Origin: Pseudomonas brassicacearum
Lineage (GTDB): Bacteria; Pseudomonadota; Gammaproteobacteria; Pseudomonadales; Pseudomonadaceae
Length of the DNA: 64,000 nucleotides
NCBI RefSeq assembly: GCF_009601685.2
Contig: NZ_CP045701.2
Location: 4,836,001 to 4,900,000 of the forward strand
Reading direction: 5' to 3'
Part shown: positions 15,660-24,661 of the stretch, piece by piece
Numbering within the stretch: position 1 is the first letter of the stretch
How the letters are laid out: each line of letters starts with the position of its first letter
Notes under the pieces: generated by a model
Databases searched by the model: none
What the model was told of the DNA's origin: nothing
Seen by the model: the letters and a program-made list of their open reading frames with translations, nothing else
Position numbers and translations under genes: made by a program

Positions 15660-16823
15660 TTAAGCGGCGGTGTCGAGCACTTCGGTCAGCCATTGATTGG
15701 TGACCTCTACGCGGAAGTTGGGGTTTTCTGCCGGCGGAACGTCGGTGAAGCGGATGTTCCAATACACCTTGCCCTGCTCCAGCTGGCTGGCCGTGTTCAG
15801 CTCCGGGTCGGCATACACCTCGAAGTTGATGATTGCGCCTTGGGCTTTCAGGTCGCGCATGAACGCCTGCAGACCTTCGGTCACATCCTTGATGTATGTC
15901 GCTGTGATGGAGCGGTCCACCGCCCATTTGTGGCCGTAGAGGATCGCATCCATGACGATGTCCATCGTGCGTACGCGAGTGACAAACGCCCACTTCGGAT
16001 CGCTCGACAGCGTGCGGTTGCCCCACAGGCGGAAGCCGTCATCACGGATGATCGTGGTGATGTTGGCGTTGTTGAGCAGGTTGGCTCGGCAGGTTTCGTC
16101 ACCGTCCAGGAACTCAATGGGCCGCGTGGTGCCAGTGATGCCGACAAATTCTTTGTTCGAAGGCGAAGCCCAGAAACCGTATTCGCTGTCGGTCCAGGCG
16201 AACAAGCCCGCCACCCAGGCCGAGCCCGGCGCGTCGACCGTGGCGTCCGCCGTGGTGTCCCAATACTGCACGCCTGGATCAACCAGGTATGCCCGCTTGG
16301 CGCCGAAGTTCTCGGCGTAGGCCATCACCGCCTCATCGGTGGTGTTTGGACCGTCGAGGATGGCGAGCCCTCGCAACTTGTCGGCCACTGCCACCAGGGC
16401 GGTACCGACAGCCTGTGTCGCGCTGTGCTTGGGAGTCACCAACAGCCGCGGCTGCGCGTTGAACCGACTCTTGCCGTCCAGCAGCGCCTGCAGGCCAGTA
16501 CGCTTGCCGTCAGCCAGAACGCCACCAATGATTGCCGAGGTCTGTGCAGCCGGATCGGCCAACTGGGCCACACCACAGGCCACGATCACCGCCTTGGCTC
16601 GGGTGTAGATGGCTTGGCAGGCTTTGGTCATTGCCGAGTCAGGCCCGAAGGCGGCCAGCGCTTCGCGCTCGTTGGTGATCATCACCAGGTCATTCGGCTG
16701 CGCGCTGTAGGCCGGCGCCGGTACGAAGGTGTCAACCAGTCCGATGATTGAGGACGACGGCAACGCAATGACACGAGCACCGGTATCAACGTTCGTGACG
16801 GTCACGCCATGAAAGAAGCTCAT
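15660..16823 (-). CDS. Tail sheath protein (P2 gpFI family)
   Basis: The contractile sheath drives the tube through the envelope. The ATG at 16823 (MSFFHGVTVTNVDTGARVI) has GGAG eight bases before it, giving 387 residues, close to P2 gpFI (396). Family stretches include SSSIIGLVDTFVPAP, LDGKSRFNAQPRLLVTP and the C-terminal IRFTDVPPAENPNFRVEV. Two terminator-like hairpins precede it. Confidence 0.95.
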   Translation of the reverse strand: MSFFHGVTVTNVDTGARVIALPSSSIIGLVDTFVPAPAYSAQPNDLVMITNEREALAAFGPDSAMTKACQAIYTRAKAVIVACGVAQLADPAAQTSAIIGGVLADGKRTGLQALLDGKSRFNAQPRLLVTPKHSATQAVGTALVAVADKLRGLAILDGPNTTDEAVMAYAENFGAKRAYLVDPGVQYWDTTADATVDAPGSAWVAGLFAWTDSEYGFWASPSNKEFVGITGTTRPIEFLDGDETCRANLLNNANITTIIRDDGFRLWGNRTLSSDPKWAFVTRVRTMDIVMDAILYGHKWAVDRSITATYIKDVTEGLQAFMRDLKAQGAIINFEVYADPELNTASQLEQGKVYWNIRFTDVPPAENPNFRVEVTNQWLTEVLDTAA

Positions 16824-16839
16824 AAATTCTCCAGATACG

Positions 16840-16861
16840 AAAAAGCCCCGCAATGCGGGGC
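16840..16861 (-). terminator. Terminator hairpin before the sheath gene
   Basis: GCCCCGC and GCGGGGC form a seven-base stem around a three-base loop, followed on the minus strand by TTTTTC. It lies just before the sheath ribosome-binding site. Confidence 0.65.
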
Positions 16862-16882
16862 CTTGTTTGTGGTGAAGCGGAA

Positions 16883-16909
16883 AAGAAAACGCCCCGTCAG
16901 TGCGGGGCG
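16883..16909 (-). terminator. Second terminator hairpin before the sheath gene
   Basis: On the minus strand CGCCCCG and CGGGGCG pair, followed by TTTTCTTTT. With the hairpin at 16840 it makes a tandem pair between the fibre-chaperone and sheath genes. The opposite strand also has TTTATT after the stem, so it may act in both directions. Confidence 0.65.
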
Positions 16910-16910
16910 T

Positions 16911-17336
16911 TTATTGAACCTGGCCAGCCAGCCAGAACGGCGCCGGAGGACGATGCTCATTCAGAGGGAACTCCCCCGCTTCCGGCCAGTTGCGAAGGGC
17001 ACGGCGGTACGCCTGTAGCTCGGTATACTGCGAGGCTGACAAAGTAGTCTCCACACCCTCTTCCAACTCGTCACGATGGCGGGTCACCACACCGTCAGTT
17101 TCAAGTAGGCACCGATCACGCCAGGCCCGTTCTATAGCTGCCAGCACTTCATCACTAGGGAGCGGCGGATCGACCAGCATGGGTAAACCATCATCTCCCC
17201 AATTAATCACCTTTCCTTCCGACTGCCCCGCCAATAGCTCGGCATGGACCTCAGAAGAGATTTCAATTATGTCGTCTGGCATCGATGTATGGATTGTCGC
17301 GTCGTAAAAACTGCGAGTACTTTTTGAAGTGAACAC
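16911..17336 (-). CDS. Tail fibre assembly chaperone-like protein
   Basis: The 141-residue protein opens MFTSKSTRSFYDATIHTSMP and carries the 'WGDDGLPMLVDPP' segment followed by a helical C-terminal half ending in RNWPEAGEFPLNEHRPPAP. This is the pattern of phage tail assembly chaperones encoded just after tail fibres in Pseudomonas prophages. It is nine bases downstream of the fibre gene, so co-expression with its client is likely. Confidence 0.8.
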   Translation of the reverse strand: MFTSKSTRSFYDATIHTSMPDDIIEISSEVHAELLAGQSEGKVINWGDDGLPMLVDPPLPSDEVLAAIERAWRDRCLLETDGVVTRHRDELEEGVETTLSASQYTELQAYRRALRNWPEAGEFPLNEHRPPAPFWLAGQVQ

Positions 17337-17345
17337 AGGTTCTCC

Positions 17346-19247
17346 TTAGCAGCCGATGGCAAACAAAAAGATGGCATCACCACCCGTCGCCAACTGGCTT
17401 GCGATGGTGGCCGAAACATTAGGGCTTCCAGAAGTGGGATGCACACCGCATGCATACATGCTTGTTCCGGAGGCCGTGGCATCATTGCTCGCAAAAACAC
17501 GAAAAACCGAGTTGGGGAATGCGATAGGGTAAGTCCATGTGCCAAATCCATTTGCAGTGCCTGCCGCTCCCCATTGGATGATCAGACCGCTTGGGAGCTT
17601 CTGATACCCACTGGCTACTAGAGACGCACTGAACGTACCTGAGTATTTATTTAGAACAGTCCCAGAAACAACCCGCCATCCCGAGGGGTTTGAAACCAGC
17701 ACGATGCTTTCAAAGACGTCAATTGGAAGAGTGGATAGAACCGACAACCCAACTGATAGTCCGGGGTCACCCGCGAAGGGCTTCAGGCTGAATGCTCCTG
17801 CGCCTGCAGAGATAACAATGGTCTGACCCGATGCTGTCGTCGACAATTGAGGCAGCGTAACTTCTTGCCCAGCCAGCGCAGACGAACCAATACAAAGCCC
17901 CCCGGTATCAGCGGCTGTTAGGGCGGTCGCTGCAGCCAATATCTTGATACCCGAATAATTACCCATTAAAGATCTAATTGAAGTTGACTGGATGTCTCGT
18001 ACCGATCCGCTCTCGGCGTACCAGACGTTGCTTCCAGCACAAGACAAGGTGATGGTATCCCTCTGCCTTAATACAACGCTCCCTCCGGCCCCAACTCCCT
18101 CAATACCTGTCATGTAGTCCGCACCCTGCAAGACAAGGGTTACTGGCGCTGTCAACACATTGGTGAACGTTACAACACCTCCGTTTGGCGAGGTGCTTGC
18201 CAAGGGCAGCTTGACGGTGAAAGGTGTCGCAGAGTTGAGCATGTAGGACATGCCGAACGTATTGGTACTGGTCAAGGTTGTGTTTGCGCTAAGGCCACCA
18301 ATAGCCGCGTGGTTACCAGAGTTTTTCTTAACAAATTCAGTTGTAGCAATTTTCAAAGTACTGTCGAACAGAGCCGGTGTGTTCGCCGTTGGATTGACCA
18401 AGGCTGGCGAATTGAGCGGCGCAAACCCCTGCGTGATGTTCTGAAAAGAGAGTGACGTGGTGCCCAGAACAATCGCTCCATCCGTCACCAACTGCCAGCG
18501 GGTGTCGGCCAGCGTAGCGCCTTGCTCGACGGACAGAATCATCGCCGAGGTGACTTCAGCATTGCTGTCAGCATCCGGTGCCCGCAGCCAAGCCGCTACG
18601 CCGACAATGTAGATGCCGTTATCCTTGGAGGCCGTTTGATCCTTCACCAACACCCGGTCGCCTGCGACCAGGTTAACGCCGTCGATGGTCTGAAGCCCGG
18701 TCAACGCAATGTTGGCCGTGGTCGCTACGCGCACCGACTGCTTGTTATCGAGTTTGTACAGTTCTTCCTGGATTCGGCGCTCGACGAACTCCCGAGTTGC
18801 CAACACTACCGACGGGTCAATTTTGAGCGTGATATTGCCCGTGCTGCTGACGATGAAGTTCATCCGAACGACTTGGGTCCGGCCCGAGCCCTGCGACATG
18901 ATTGGTTTGAAACTCGGAGGGCAGTTCGCGACTGCCACCAGATCCCCATCAGCGTCGTACAGACCGATTTCACGAATCCAGTATCCACCCTCATCGGCCG
19001 GAATCACTTGTTCGGCGACAATCACCGCCGGGTTGACTGGGTCAATAAAAAGCTGATTCAGCGGTCGGCGGCGCCATTCGTTGATAAGAGACGTTTGCGC
19101 AGCGCTTGGAACCGGGTCGGTGCCGTTGGCGTCACCCACGCCCATTTCGGTAAGTTTCCACGGAACGCCAAGGGCATCGGCGTTCGCCTGTTTCGCCGCT
19201 CCCACGTTCGTGAGAATCGCGAAAAATTGCGAGGTCTGATCAATCAT
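17346..19247 (-). CDS. Tail fibre protein (P2 gpH-like)
   Basis: The fibre binds the host surface and sets host range. The 633-residue protein has an N-terminal attachment domain (MIDQTSQFFAILTNVGAAKQ to about residue 160, DUF3751 type). A repetitive beta-rich shaft follows, including an insert that begins near LVAGDRVLVKDQTASKDNGI and is common to fibres. The C-terminal domain (SGYQKLPSGLIIQWGAAG to FLFAIGC) resembles the gp53-like tip domain. The stretch from about residue 290 to 560 is AT-richer than its flanks, consistent with receptor-domain exchange. No reverse transcriptase or template repeat indicates diversity generation. Confidence 0.9.
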   Translation of the reverse strand: MIDQTSQFFAILTNVGAAKQANADALGVPWKLTEMGVGDANGTDPVPSAAQTSLINEWRRRPLNQLFIDPVNPAVIVAEQVIPADEGGYWIREIGLYDADGDLVAVANCPPSFKPIMSQGSGRTQVVRMNFIVSSTGNITLKIDPSVVLATREFVERRIQEELYKLDNKQSVRVATTANIALTGLQTIDGVNLVAGDRVLVKDQTASKDNGIYIVGVAAWLRAPDADSNAEVTSAMILSVEQGATLADTRWQLVTDGAIVLGTTSLSFQNITQGFAPLNSPALVNPTANTPALFDSTLKIATTEFVKKNSGNHAAIGGLSANTTLTSTNTFGMSYMLNSATPFTVKLPLASTSPNGGVVTFTNVLTAPVTLVLQGADYMTGIEGVGAGGSVVLRQRDTITLSCAGSNVWYAESGSVRDIQSTSIRSLMGNYSGIKILAAATALTAADTGGLCIGSSALAGQEVTLPQLSTTASGQTIVISAGAGAFSLKPFAGDPGLSVGLSVLSTLPIDVFESIVLVSNPSGWRVVSGTVLNKYSGTFSASLVASGYQKLPSGLIIQWGAAGTANGFGTWTYPIAFPNSVFRVFASNDATASGTSMYACGVHPTSGSPNVSATIASQLATGGDAIFLFAIGC

Positions 19248-19849
19248 TAGTAAACGTCCAAGGTGTCTATGGTGTGTTCGCGCCCTACCACGCTGATGGA
19301 TCCGGTGACTTCAATGTCACGCATGATCGGCGGGTACACGTCGATTTCGTCGCCCTCATACAGGGCAACACCGATGTTCAATTTCCCTCGGGTTTCGAGG
19401 CTGATCGCCAATCCGGTCATGTGGCGACTGACCGGCCGGGCGTCATCGATCAGCCACGTCAGTTCCTGATAGGTTTCTTCGCTGATGCCTTCATCGGAAA
19501 CACCGATCTTCAAGGCGAACGTTCCCGGCACCCCCATAGGTTGAGTCTTGAACCACTCCACTACCTCGATTAGATAGCCGAACGGCTCCACCACACGGCG
19601 CAAGGCGCCTATGGTGCCCTTGTGGGCATGGACGTAGAACGAAGAGCGAATCACCGAGCGCTTGACCTCTTCGGGCCAGGCCTCGTCCCAGCGGTCCACG
19701 GACCAGGCCCAAGCCAATTGGTAAAGCAGGTGCGCCGGGCAGGTGTCCGGGTTGTATAGGGTTCTGAGCGGTATCTCTGTTGTTTCGTCGATAGCCGCCT
19801 CAATGGCCCGCTCAAGCTGAGTGCTGTTGAGGGGAAGTAAACTTTTCAT
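19247..19849 (-). CDS. Tail protein I (P2 gpI family, baseplate)
   Basis: The 200-residue protein (MKSLLPLNSTQLERAIEAAI, CPAHLLYQLAWAWSVDRWDE, AHKGTIGALRRVVEPFGY) shows the P2 gpI signature; the protein links baseplate and fibre. Its ATG overlaps the J stop by four bases, and its own stop overlaps the fibre start. Confidence 0.95.
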   Translation of the reverse strand: MKSLLPLNSTQLERAIEAAIDETTEIPLRTLYNPDTCPAHLLYQLAWAWSVDRWDEAWPEEVKRSVIRSSFYVHAHKGTIGALRRVVEPFGYLIEVVEWFKTQPMGVPGTFALKIGVSDEGISEETYQELTWLIDDARPVSRHMTGLAISLETRGKLNIGVALYEGDEIDVYPPIMRDIEVTGSISVVGREHTIDTLDVY

Positions 19850-20730
19850 TTACCACCCCGCTTTATGGTGAACCCCGTGCACCACGCTGCCTGGGCCTTG
19901 GTTGGACGGATGTCCACCCATCCAGGGATCTCGACTCGGGCCACGCCGCTGACGTGGATCTGTGCATCAATCGCCGAACGTGCAACCTCAACGCCTAAGC
20001 GGCGCCGGGGGTTGATACAGGCCTGCAATCTCGCATTGCACTCGGCAAGCGCCGCCTCGTTTTCAGGGCCGGTACCGGCCATGTACACCACGGCGTCGAT
20101 TCGATAGGGCAGGATCTCGGCGCCCTGAACTGTCAGCCGATCAGCAACAGGCCGCCGATCTTCATCGTTGAGGTAAGCGTCCACTTCGACCAACAGCTCG
20201 GGGCTGGCCGTACCATCGCCTTCCAGGGACAGTACCGTCACGACCACCTCGGCCGGCGCCGGGCTTTCGGCCGTGGCATCGGCCACCAGGCCCGAGGCGT
20301 TACGGGCATGCAGGATGTAGCTATTCCGTGGCCCAGCAGTTGTTAACCCTTCGTACCTCAGCTGGATACGCTCGCGCAGTGCGTCGTAGCTTTCCAGCAC
20401 CGCCGCCACTGGCGGCACGGCGGTCAAGTCCTCAGCCTGAATGACCAGGCGCTCAAGGTTCACGTTGGCGGCCAACTGCACCAGGTCAGCACCCGTGGCA
20501 TGAGCCAGGAACAGCGCCTTGGCCGCGTCGTTGACCCTGGCCCGGTTCTGCATGCGCCGATAGGCGCCCAGCTCCAGCAGCTTGGTCACCGGATCGCTTT
20601 CAAGGAAAGCGGTCCAGTTGTCGCCCATGTACTCGCGGAACGTCGCCAGCTCGCCCTGATACAACTCCTCAAAATCCAGACTCTCCAGCACCTGTGGTGC
20701 CGGCAACGCCGAAAGGTCGATAGTGCTCAT
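19846..20730 (-). CDS. Baseplate wedge protein J (P2 gpJ family)
   Basis: The 294-residue protein starts MSTIDLSALPAPQVLESLDF and contains FREYMGDNWTAFLESDPVTK and ARVNDAAKALFLAHATGADL, typical of gpJ. It overlaps W upstream and I downstream by four bases each, so the three are translationally coupled. Confidence 0.95.
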   Translation of the reverse strand: MSTIDLSALPAPQVLESLDFEELYQGELATFREYMGDNWTAFLESDPVTKLLELGAYRRMQNRARVNDAAKALFLAHATGADLVQLAANVNLERLVIQAEDLTAVPPVAAVLESYDALRERIQLRYEGLTTAGPRNSYILHARNASGLVADATAESPAPAEVVVTVLSLEGDGTASPELLVEVDAYLNDEDRRPVADRLTVQGAEILPYRIDAVVYMAGTGPENEAALAECNARLQACINPRRRLGVEVARSAIDAQIHVSGVARVEIPGWVDIRPTKAQAAWCTGFTIKRGGK

Positions 20731-21053
20731 GCGTTCACCTCCAGCACCACGCCATCGCCAATATATGAGCCCGTCAGTTGCAAGGTGATTTGTCCATCCA
20801 CCACCGCAATAACCCGGACACGCTCAAGTTTTAAACGGGGCTCCCAACGCCCGAGGGCGCGAGCGACCTCGGCCTGTACCGCGCTTTTCCAGCCCTCGTT
20901 AACTGGCAGGTCGACATAGCGACGCAGTTGGCTGCCATACTCCGGCCGCATGCGGCGGCTGCCGACAGGCGTGCTCAGAATGTCCTCAATGGACTGCCGC
21001 AAATGCGCCTGGCCGGACAGCGGCTGCCCCGTGCGGCGGTCCACTCCGATCAT
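20727..21053 (-). CDS. Baseplate protein W (gp25-like, P2 gpW)
   Basis: The 108-residue protein (MIGVDRRTGQPLSGQAHLRQ, SIEDILSTPVGSRRMRPEYG) is a standard gp25/gpW lysozyme-like baseplate protein. Position between V and J fits P2 order. Confidence 0.95.
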   Translation of the reverse strand: MIGVDRRTGQPLSGQAHLRQSIEDILSTPVGSRRMRPEYGSQLRRYVDLPVNEGWKSAVQAEVARALGRWEPRLKLERVRVIAVVDGQITLQLTGSYIGDGVVLEVNA

Positions 21054-21057
21054 GGAA

Positions 21058-21306
21058 TTACTCCGTCAGCAGTTGCATATCCGGGTGCGCCTTGAGGAAG
21101 GCGTACTGATCATCGCCGCACGCTGTGAGCTGGCCGGCGATGACCGGCAAGGTGCTGCCATCTGGCATGATCAGCGTGCGTGAGGTGTACCGGGTGTCGC
21201 GGAACACTCGCGCCGGTCCGATGGGTGCCGGCGTCTCGGTTTGGACGGGCTCAGACAACGCCGCCTCGGCCGTAGTCCGCCCGGTCTCCGTTCTCGTTTT
21301 GCTCAT
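21058..21306 (-). CDS. Small protein between V and W, function unknown (82 aa)
   Basis: The first 40 residues are Thr/Glu/Pro-rich and probably disordered (TTAEAALSEPVQTETPAPIG). The rest (TSRTLIMPDGSTLPVIAGQL, then DDQYAFLKAHPDMQLLTE) looks like a small beta domain with a final helix. Position inside the baseplate cluster suggests a structural or assembly role, but I recognise no P2 counterpart. Confidence 0.6.
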   Translation of the reverse strand: MSKTRTETGRTTAEAALSEPVQTETPAPIGPARVFRDTRYTSRTLIMPDGSTLPVIAGQLTACGDDQYAFLKAHPDMQLLTE

Positions 21307-21320
21307 ATGGGTTGCTCCAG

Positions 21321-21348
21321 AAATGCGAAAGCCCGCACATGGCGGGCT
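21321..21348 (-). terminator. Terminator-like hairpin between V and the small baseplate gene
   Basis: AGCCCGC and GCGGGCT form a seven-base stem with a five-base loop, followed on the minus strand by only TTTCGC. The U-run is short, so it may be a weak terminator or an mRNA-stabilising hairpin. Confidence 0.45.
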
Positions 21349-21365
21349 GTGGATAAATGTCGGAG

Positions 21366-21929
21366 TCAGTGTTTGTGGTTCGGTGTGTTGCCACCGGTAT
21401 CGATGATTTTTCCGCCGCCGTTGATATCGCCCGTGACCTGTAACGGGCCGTTGATCAACACATTGCCGGTCAGGGTGATATCGCCTGCCGTGGCGTTGAT
21501 CTCGCTGTCCGTTACGACCACTTCGGTTCCTCCGACTTTGATTGTCACGGTACCGCTTGGCACGGTGATGGTGTAGGTGCCGGCCTGCCAGTCATAGACC
21601 AGAGAGCCACCATCATCGAAACGCCACACCTCGACATGGTCGCGGTTGTCCGGCGGTGCCCCGGCATCGCCATACAGACCGGGGATAAATGTGCCCTGAG
21701 CCACATCGCCGCTGGCACTTACCAGAGTTCCCTGCTCGCCCATGCTGGGCGCTCGCCAATGACGGGCTTTGCCGGCGGCGATGCTGTGCCAACGCACCCA
21801 GGCACTGACCCAGTCCCCATCCGACACCCGACATGCGGGCGGCGAAGCGGTCAGATCCAGCGCGACCACATAACAATCCTTGACCAGGCCGGCCAGCATG
21901 CGGTCATGCTGCGCGCTGGGGTAGCTCAT
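21366..21929 (-). CDS. Baseplate spike protein V (P2 gpV family)
   Basis: The 187-residue spike has an N-terminal OB-fold region (ACRVSDGDWVSAWVRWHS, GEQGTLVSASGDVAQG) and a beta-helical C-terminal half. It ends in NHKH; an HxH motif at the tip binds iron in P2 gpV. It overlaps the upstream gene by four bases. Confidence 0.92.
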   Translation of the reverse strand: MSYPSAQHDRMLAGLVKDCYVVALDLTASPPACRVSDGDWVSAWVRWHSIAAGKARHWRAPSMGEQGTLVSASGDVAQGTFIPGLYGDAGAPPDNRDHVEVWRFDDGGSLVYDWQAGTYTITVPSGTVTIKVGGTEVVVTDSEINATAGDITLTGNVLINGPLQVTGDINGGGKIIDTGGNTPNHKH

Positions 21930-22456
21930 GCCATATCCTCCGGTGGCTGATAGCTACCTTCGCTACCAGAACCAGTGTCAGGGCTGAAGCCCCAGAGCAA
22001 GGTACCTGGGGGCTGATTCGGCCACAGCCACTCTTCCTTGCCTAAGTAAATACCCTGGGTCCACTCAACGACCCACACCGCATAGCTGTCGAGCTCCGGC
22101 CGGGTCCAGTCCTGTGATGCCTGGACGAACTCTGCCGGCTCGACCGCCAATCCCCATGCCTGCATGCGCAGCAAAATAATCAGCTGAGCCGCGATGAAAG
22201 CCGCTACCTGCTGGCAGTGTTCGTGATCGCTGCCGACAATGATGCGTGCTTCGAATCGCGCCTCGACACCGACTTCGCCAGTGCCGGGGTCCCGACCGGG
22301 CTCCAGTTCGACCAGTTCGAGCACCACAGCGGGAATGGGTACGTGCTGCAACATGTCAGGCATGGTGCAGATGTATGCCAAGCCGGGGATAGCCTGGGCG
22401 ATCTGTTCTTCGATGGCTGAGTAAAGATGGTCGAGAGGAATGATGGGATCAGACAT
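21926..22456 (-). CDS. Phage tail-completion-like protein, Gp37-type (tentative)
   Basis: The 176-residue protein (MSDPIIPLDHLYSAIEEQIA, HVPIPAVVLELVELEPG, VGVEARFEARIIVGSD) has the look of tail terminator or head-tail completion proteins. It occupies the gap between head genes and the baseplate spike, where P2 has R and S. The match is by context and general pattern, not by a firm motif. Confidence 0.6.
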   Translation of the reverse strand: MSDPIIPLDHLYSAIEEQIAQAIPGLAYICTMPDMLQHVPIPAVVLELVELEPGRDPGTGEVGVEARFEARIIVGSDHEHCQQVAAFIAAQLIILLRMQAWGLAVEPAEFVQASQDWTRPELDSYAVWVVEWTQGIYLGKEEWLWPNQPPGTLLWGFSPDTGSGSEGSYQPPEDMA

Positions 22457-23111
22457 GGGCTGATTTCCTCAAGTATTTTTGCAGCTCGAAATTCATCTCC
22501 TGCTCCAGGATCTCAAGCAGTCGCTGATGCGCACGACGTGACCATTCCTCAAACTGAGGCCGCACGTCGTCGAGCGATATCTTGGCCTTGGCCAGTGGAT
22601 AGCGGCTACCGTTCTCGGCAATCCAGCCCGAACTTGGCCCACCGCCGCCTGACACATCACTGTCGGGATAGTCGCTTGCTCTGAAGTGTTTACTGGCGGT
22701 ACGAATCCATATGTCAGGCGCGCCGCCATAAACGGTCTTATAGAACGCCCCCTGATACTTGCGACCCGCGACAGAGACGCCAGAGCGGCCCTGTCGTACC
22801 CGGCCTGCGCGACTGGCCTCAATGGGATTGACGCCAAACCACAACTTGGCTTGCTCGTTGGAGTTGACTGGGTAAGCCTTTAGTCGCTGACGCACAGCGG
22901 CGATGGCGATTCGGGCTTGCCGGCCTACTGCTCGTGCAATGTGAGTGCGTAACCAACGCAGCGTCTTATTCAGTGCTCGCCGTTGAGCTGCACGGGCGGC
23001 TTGTGGAACAAGAGCGGCAAAGTCGGAGAACGCATTCTTATCGGCTTGAGCCAGTTGCAGCGTGAACAGACCGGAGCTGGCCGAGGATTTGACATGACTG
23101 CTAACGCTCAT
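22449..23111 (-). CDS. Minor tail protein Z-like (lambda gpZ family)
   Basis: The 220-residue basic protein contains the ALVPQAARAAQRRALNKTLR and GRKYQGAFYKTVYGGAPDIW stretches that I associate with the gpZ family, which helps connect tail to head. The ATG at 23111 has an excellent GGGAGG site; an upstream in-frame GTG at 23141 is less likely. It overlaps both neighbours by a few bases. Confidence 0.75.
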   Translation of the reverse strand: MSVSSHVKSSASSGLFTLQLAQADKNAFSDFAALVPQAARAAQRRALNKTLRWLRTHIARAVGRQARIAIAAVRQRLKAYPVNSNEQAKLWFGVNPIEASRAGRVRQGRSGVSVAGRKYQGAFYKTVYGGAPDIWIRTASKHFRASDYPDSDVSGGGGPSSGWIAENGSRYPLAKAKISLDDVRPQFEEWSRRAHQRLLEILEQEMNFELQKYLRKSAHV

Positions 23112-23428
23112 CGCACCTCCCGAAGAATTAAGTTGACCCAACCGGTGCCATCCGGCTCACGTTTGACGATGACATAACGCCCGCCGCCGTCTACTGGCAT
23201 CAGCTGGACAGTGATTAACTGGCCATCCGAAATGAGGTGGGCATCAACAATACGGACGGCGAACACTGGCTCGCGTATACCGGTGTTGATCCTTCCCACC
23301 TTTGGTTGCAACCAGGGCGCCGAGAAGAATCCCGGCACCGGTAAGTCACGACCGTCGACCAGAGCCTCATCGCCCAGGACATCCAGCAACTGCGCATCCA
23401 TCGCCGCAACCTGGTCACGGAAAGCCAT
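23108..23428 (-). CDS. Putative head-tail joining protein (106 aa)
   Basis: The protein (MAFRDQVAAMDAQLLDVLGD, PVFAVRIVDAHLISDGQLIT) is small, beta-rich in its second half, and lies between capsid and gpZ-like genes where lambda has FI/FII. The initial 'DAQLLDVLGDEALVDGR' resembles the FII/Gifsy-type head-tail joining proteins. The assignment rests mostly on position. Confidence 0.6.
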   Translation of the reverse strand: MAFRDQVAAMDAQLLDVLGDEALVDGRDLPVPGFFSAPWLQPKVGRINTGIREPVFAVRIVDAHLISDGQLITVQLMPVDGGGRYVIVKREPDGTGWVNLILREVR

Positions 23429-23616
23429 CAGCTGTCTCCGTCATCCGAGGTAGAGGATCCAGGATCCAGTTTGCCGCGCTTGGCAATGACGCCTTCTTCG
23501 AGCAACAGATCCCGGATCTCAGTGCTGGGCGGAACGTACACATCGCCTTTTCGCACCACCTTGGCACCGTCCTGCACACAGCCTTCGATCACTACGTACT
23601 CAACTTTGGCAGCCAT
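23428..23616 (-). CDS. Small head-region protein (62 aa), function unknown
   Basis: The ATG at 23616 (MAAKVEYVVIEGCVQDGAKV) has AAGGTGG about eight bases upstream and gives 62 residues; an upstream in-frame start would read into the capsid gene. The sequence is a short beta-rich domain with an acidic Ser/Asp tail. Small genes of this kind sit after the major capsid gene in lambda-like heads. Confidence 0.65.
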   Translation of the reverse strand: MAAKVEYVVIEGCVQDGAKVVRKGDVYVPPSTEIRDLLLEEGVIAKRGKLDPGSSTSDDGDS

Positions 23617-23617
23617 A

Positions 23618-24649
23618 TCACACCACCTTTGCAAAGACGAAAGCGTTAGGCTCCAGCATCCCGGCCAGGGCAGCACTTTGCAGCTTCAACCACCGGGCGC
23701 TCGGATCCTGGGTGACCCAGCTTTTGGGGAAACGGGCCGCTTCGACCAGGCCACTTTCAATGGCTTCGATGTCCTTGATCGCGCCATACAGCATCGCGTT
23801 TCGAGTCGAGGTCGAGCCCAGCATCAAGCCGCCGCTTGGCACCATCTGCTGTTCGTCACCCTCATCGTCCAGGTACCACTCGTCGTAGACGTACAGGTCG
23901 ATGCCGGGGTCGTTCAGGTAGCCAAGATAGGTCACGCCATCTGGCAGCTCTTCAGGCTTGATCACGCCCATGTCAACCCGGCGAGAGTTGAGCTGTTTCA
24001 ACACTGTCTCGTTGCGCTGGAAAGCATCCTGGGCTTCGCCACTGAGGACAGCGACGTTGCCGGTGCGCCCGGAATCCTTGGCAATCTGGCGTTTCCACTG
24101 CCGCAAGTTGGCGATAGGATCGGAGTCCGCCGTGTCCCAACGTCCAGCGCCCAAGACGATCTTGTGGCTGTCCTCCATCAGAAAATCGATGGTGTCATCG
24201 ACACCATCGCCGAGCACCCGAACGCGCCCAGTGCTCAGCGCCTGGGCGCACATCCACTCTTCACGGCGAGTGATCTCGTCGTCCAGGTCGATCAGGTCAC
24301 GCCCCAACTGCTCGCCCGCTCGCTCCAGGGGAGTCCGCGAGGAGAATGGGTTATCACCGGCAGCACGCTTGAGGATTTGTTCTGCTCGCGTCTCGCGCTT
24401 AGGCTGGATGTAGGGCGGCTTGTACGTCTCAGAACTGAAGCCGTTACGCAGCGAGACACTGCCGGGCAGCGACGGGTGTACGAAAGGCGCCATCTTGCGC
24501 TGGCCCTTGATGATGTCGATGGTCACCGCCTCGGTGCCGAAGGTAACGGGGTTGCCGCCATTGAAGAAAGTGTTCATCAAGAAGCGACGAGGCGTATTCA
24601 TCTGCTCAACGGCTTCGAGCATGGTGAGGGTGTCAAAAATATCAGTCAT
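23618..24649 (-). CDS. Major capsid protein (lambda gpE family)
   Basis: The 343-residue protein starts MTDIFDTLTMLEAVEQMNTP and has the family segments RFLMNTFFNGGNPVTFGTEA, KMAPFVHPSLPGSV and the GRTGNVAVLSGEAQDAF region. It is preceded by a decoration protein gene, as in lambda. Confidence 0.95.
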   Translation of the reverse strand: MTDIFDTLTMLEAVEQMNTPRRFLMNTFFNGGNPVTFGTEAVTIDIIKGQRKMAPFVHPSLPGSVSLRNGFSSETYKPPYIQPKRETRAEQILKRAAGDNPFSSRTPLERAGEQLGRDLIDLDDEITRREEWMCAQALSTGRVRVLGDGVDDTIDFLMEDSHKIVLGAGRWDTADSDPIANLRQWKRQIAKDSGRTGNVAVLSGEAQDAFQRNETVLKQLNSRRVDMGVIKPEELPDGVTYLGYLNDPGIDLYVYDEWYLDDEGDEQQMVPSGGLMLGSTSTRNAMLYGAIKDIEAIESGLVEAARFPKSWVTQDPSARWLKLQSAALAGMLEPNAFVFAKVV

Positions 24650-24661
24650 CAGATGCTCCGG

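Noticed and set aside
14265..16751. 828-codon open frame on the plus strand across tail genes
   Set aside because: It is the mirror of well-supported minus-strand tape measure, tube and sheath genes; high GC at third positions leaves the opposite strand open. It has no ribosome-binding site or recognisable domain.
17346..19247. Possible diversity-generating retroelement acting on the tail fibre
   Set aside because: No reverse transcriptase gene and no adenine-variable template repeat is visible near the fibre gene.
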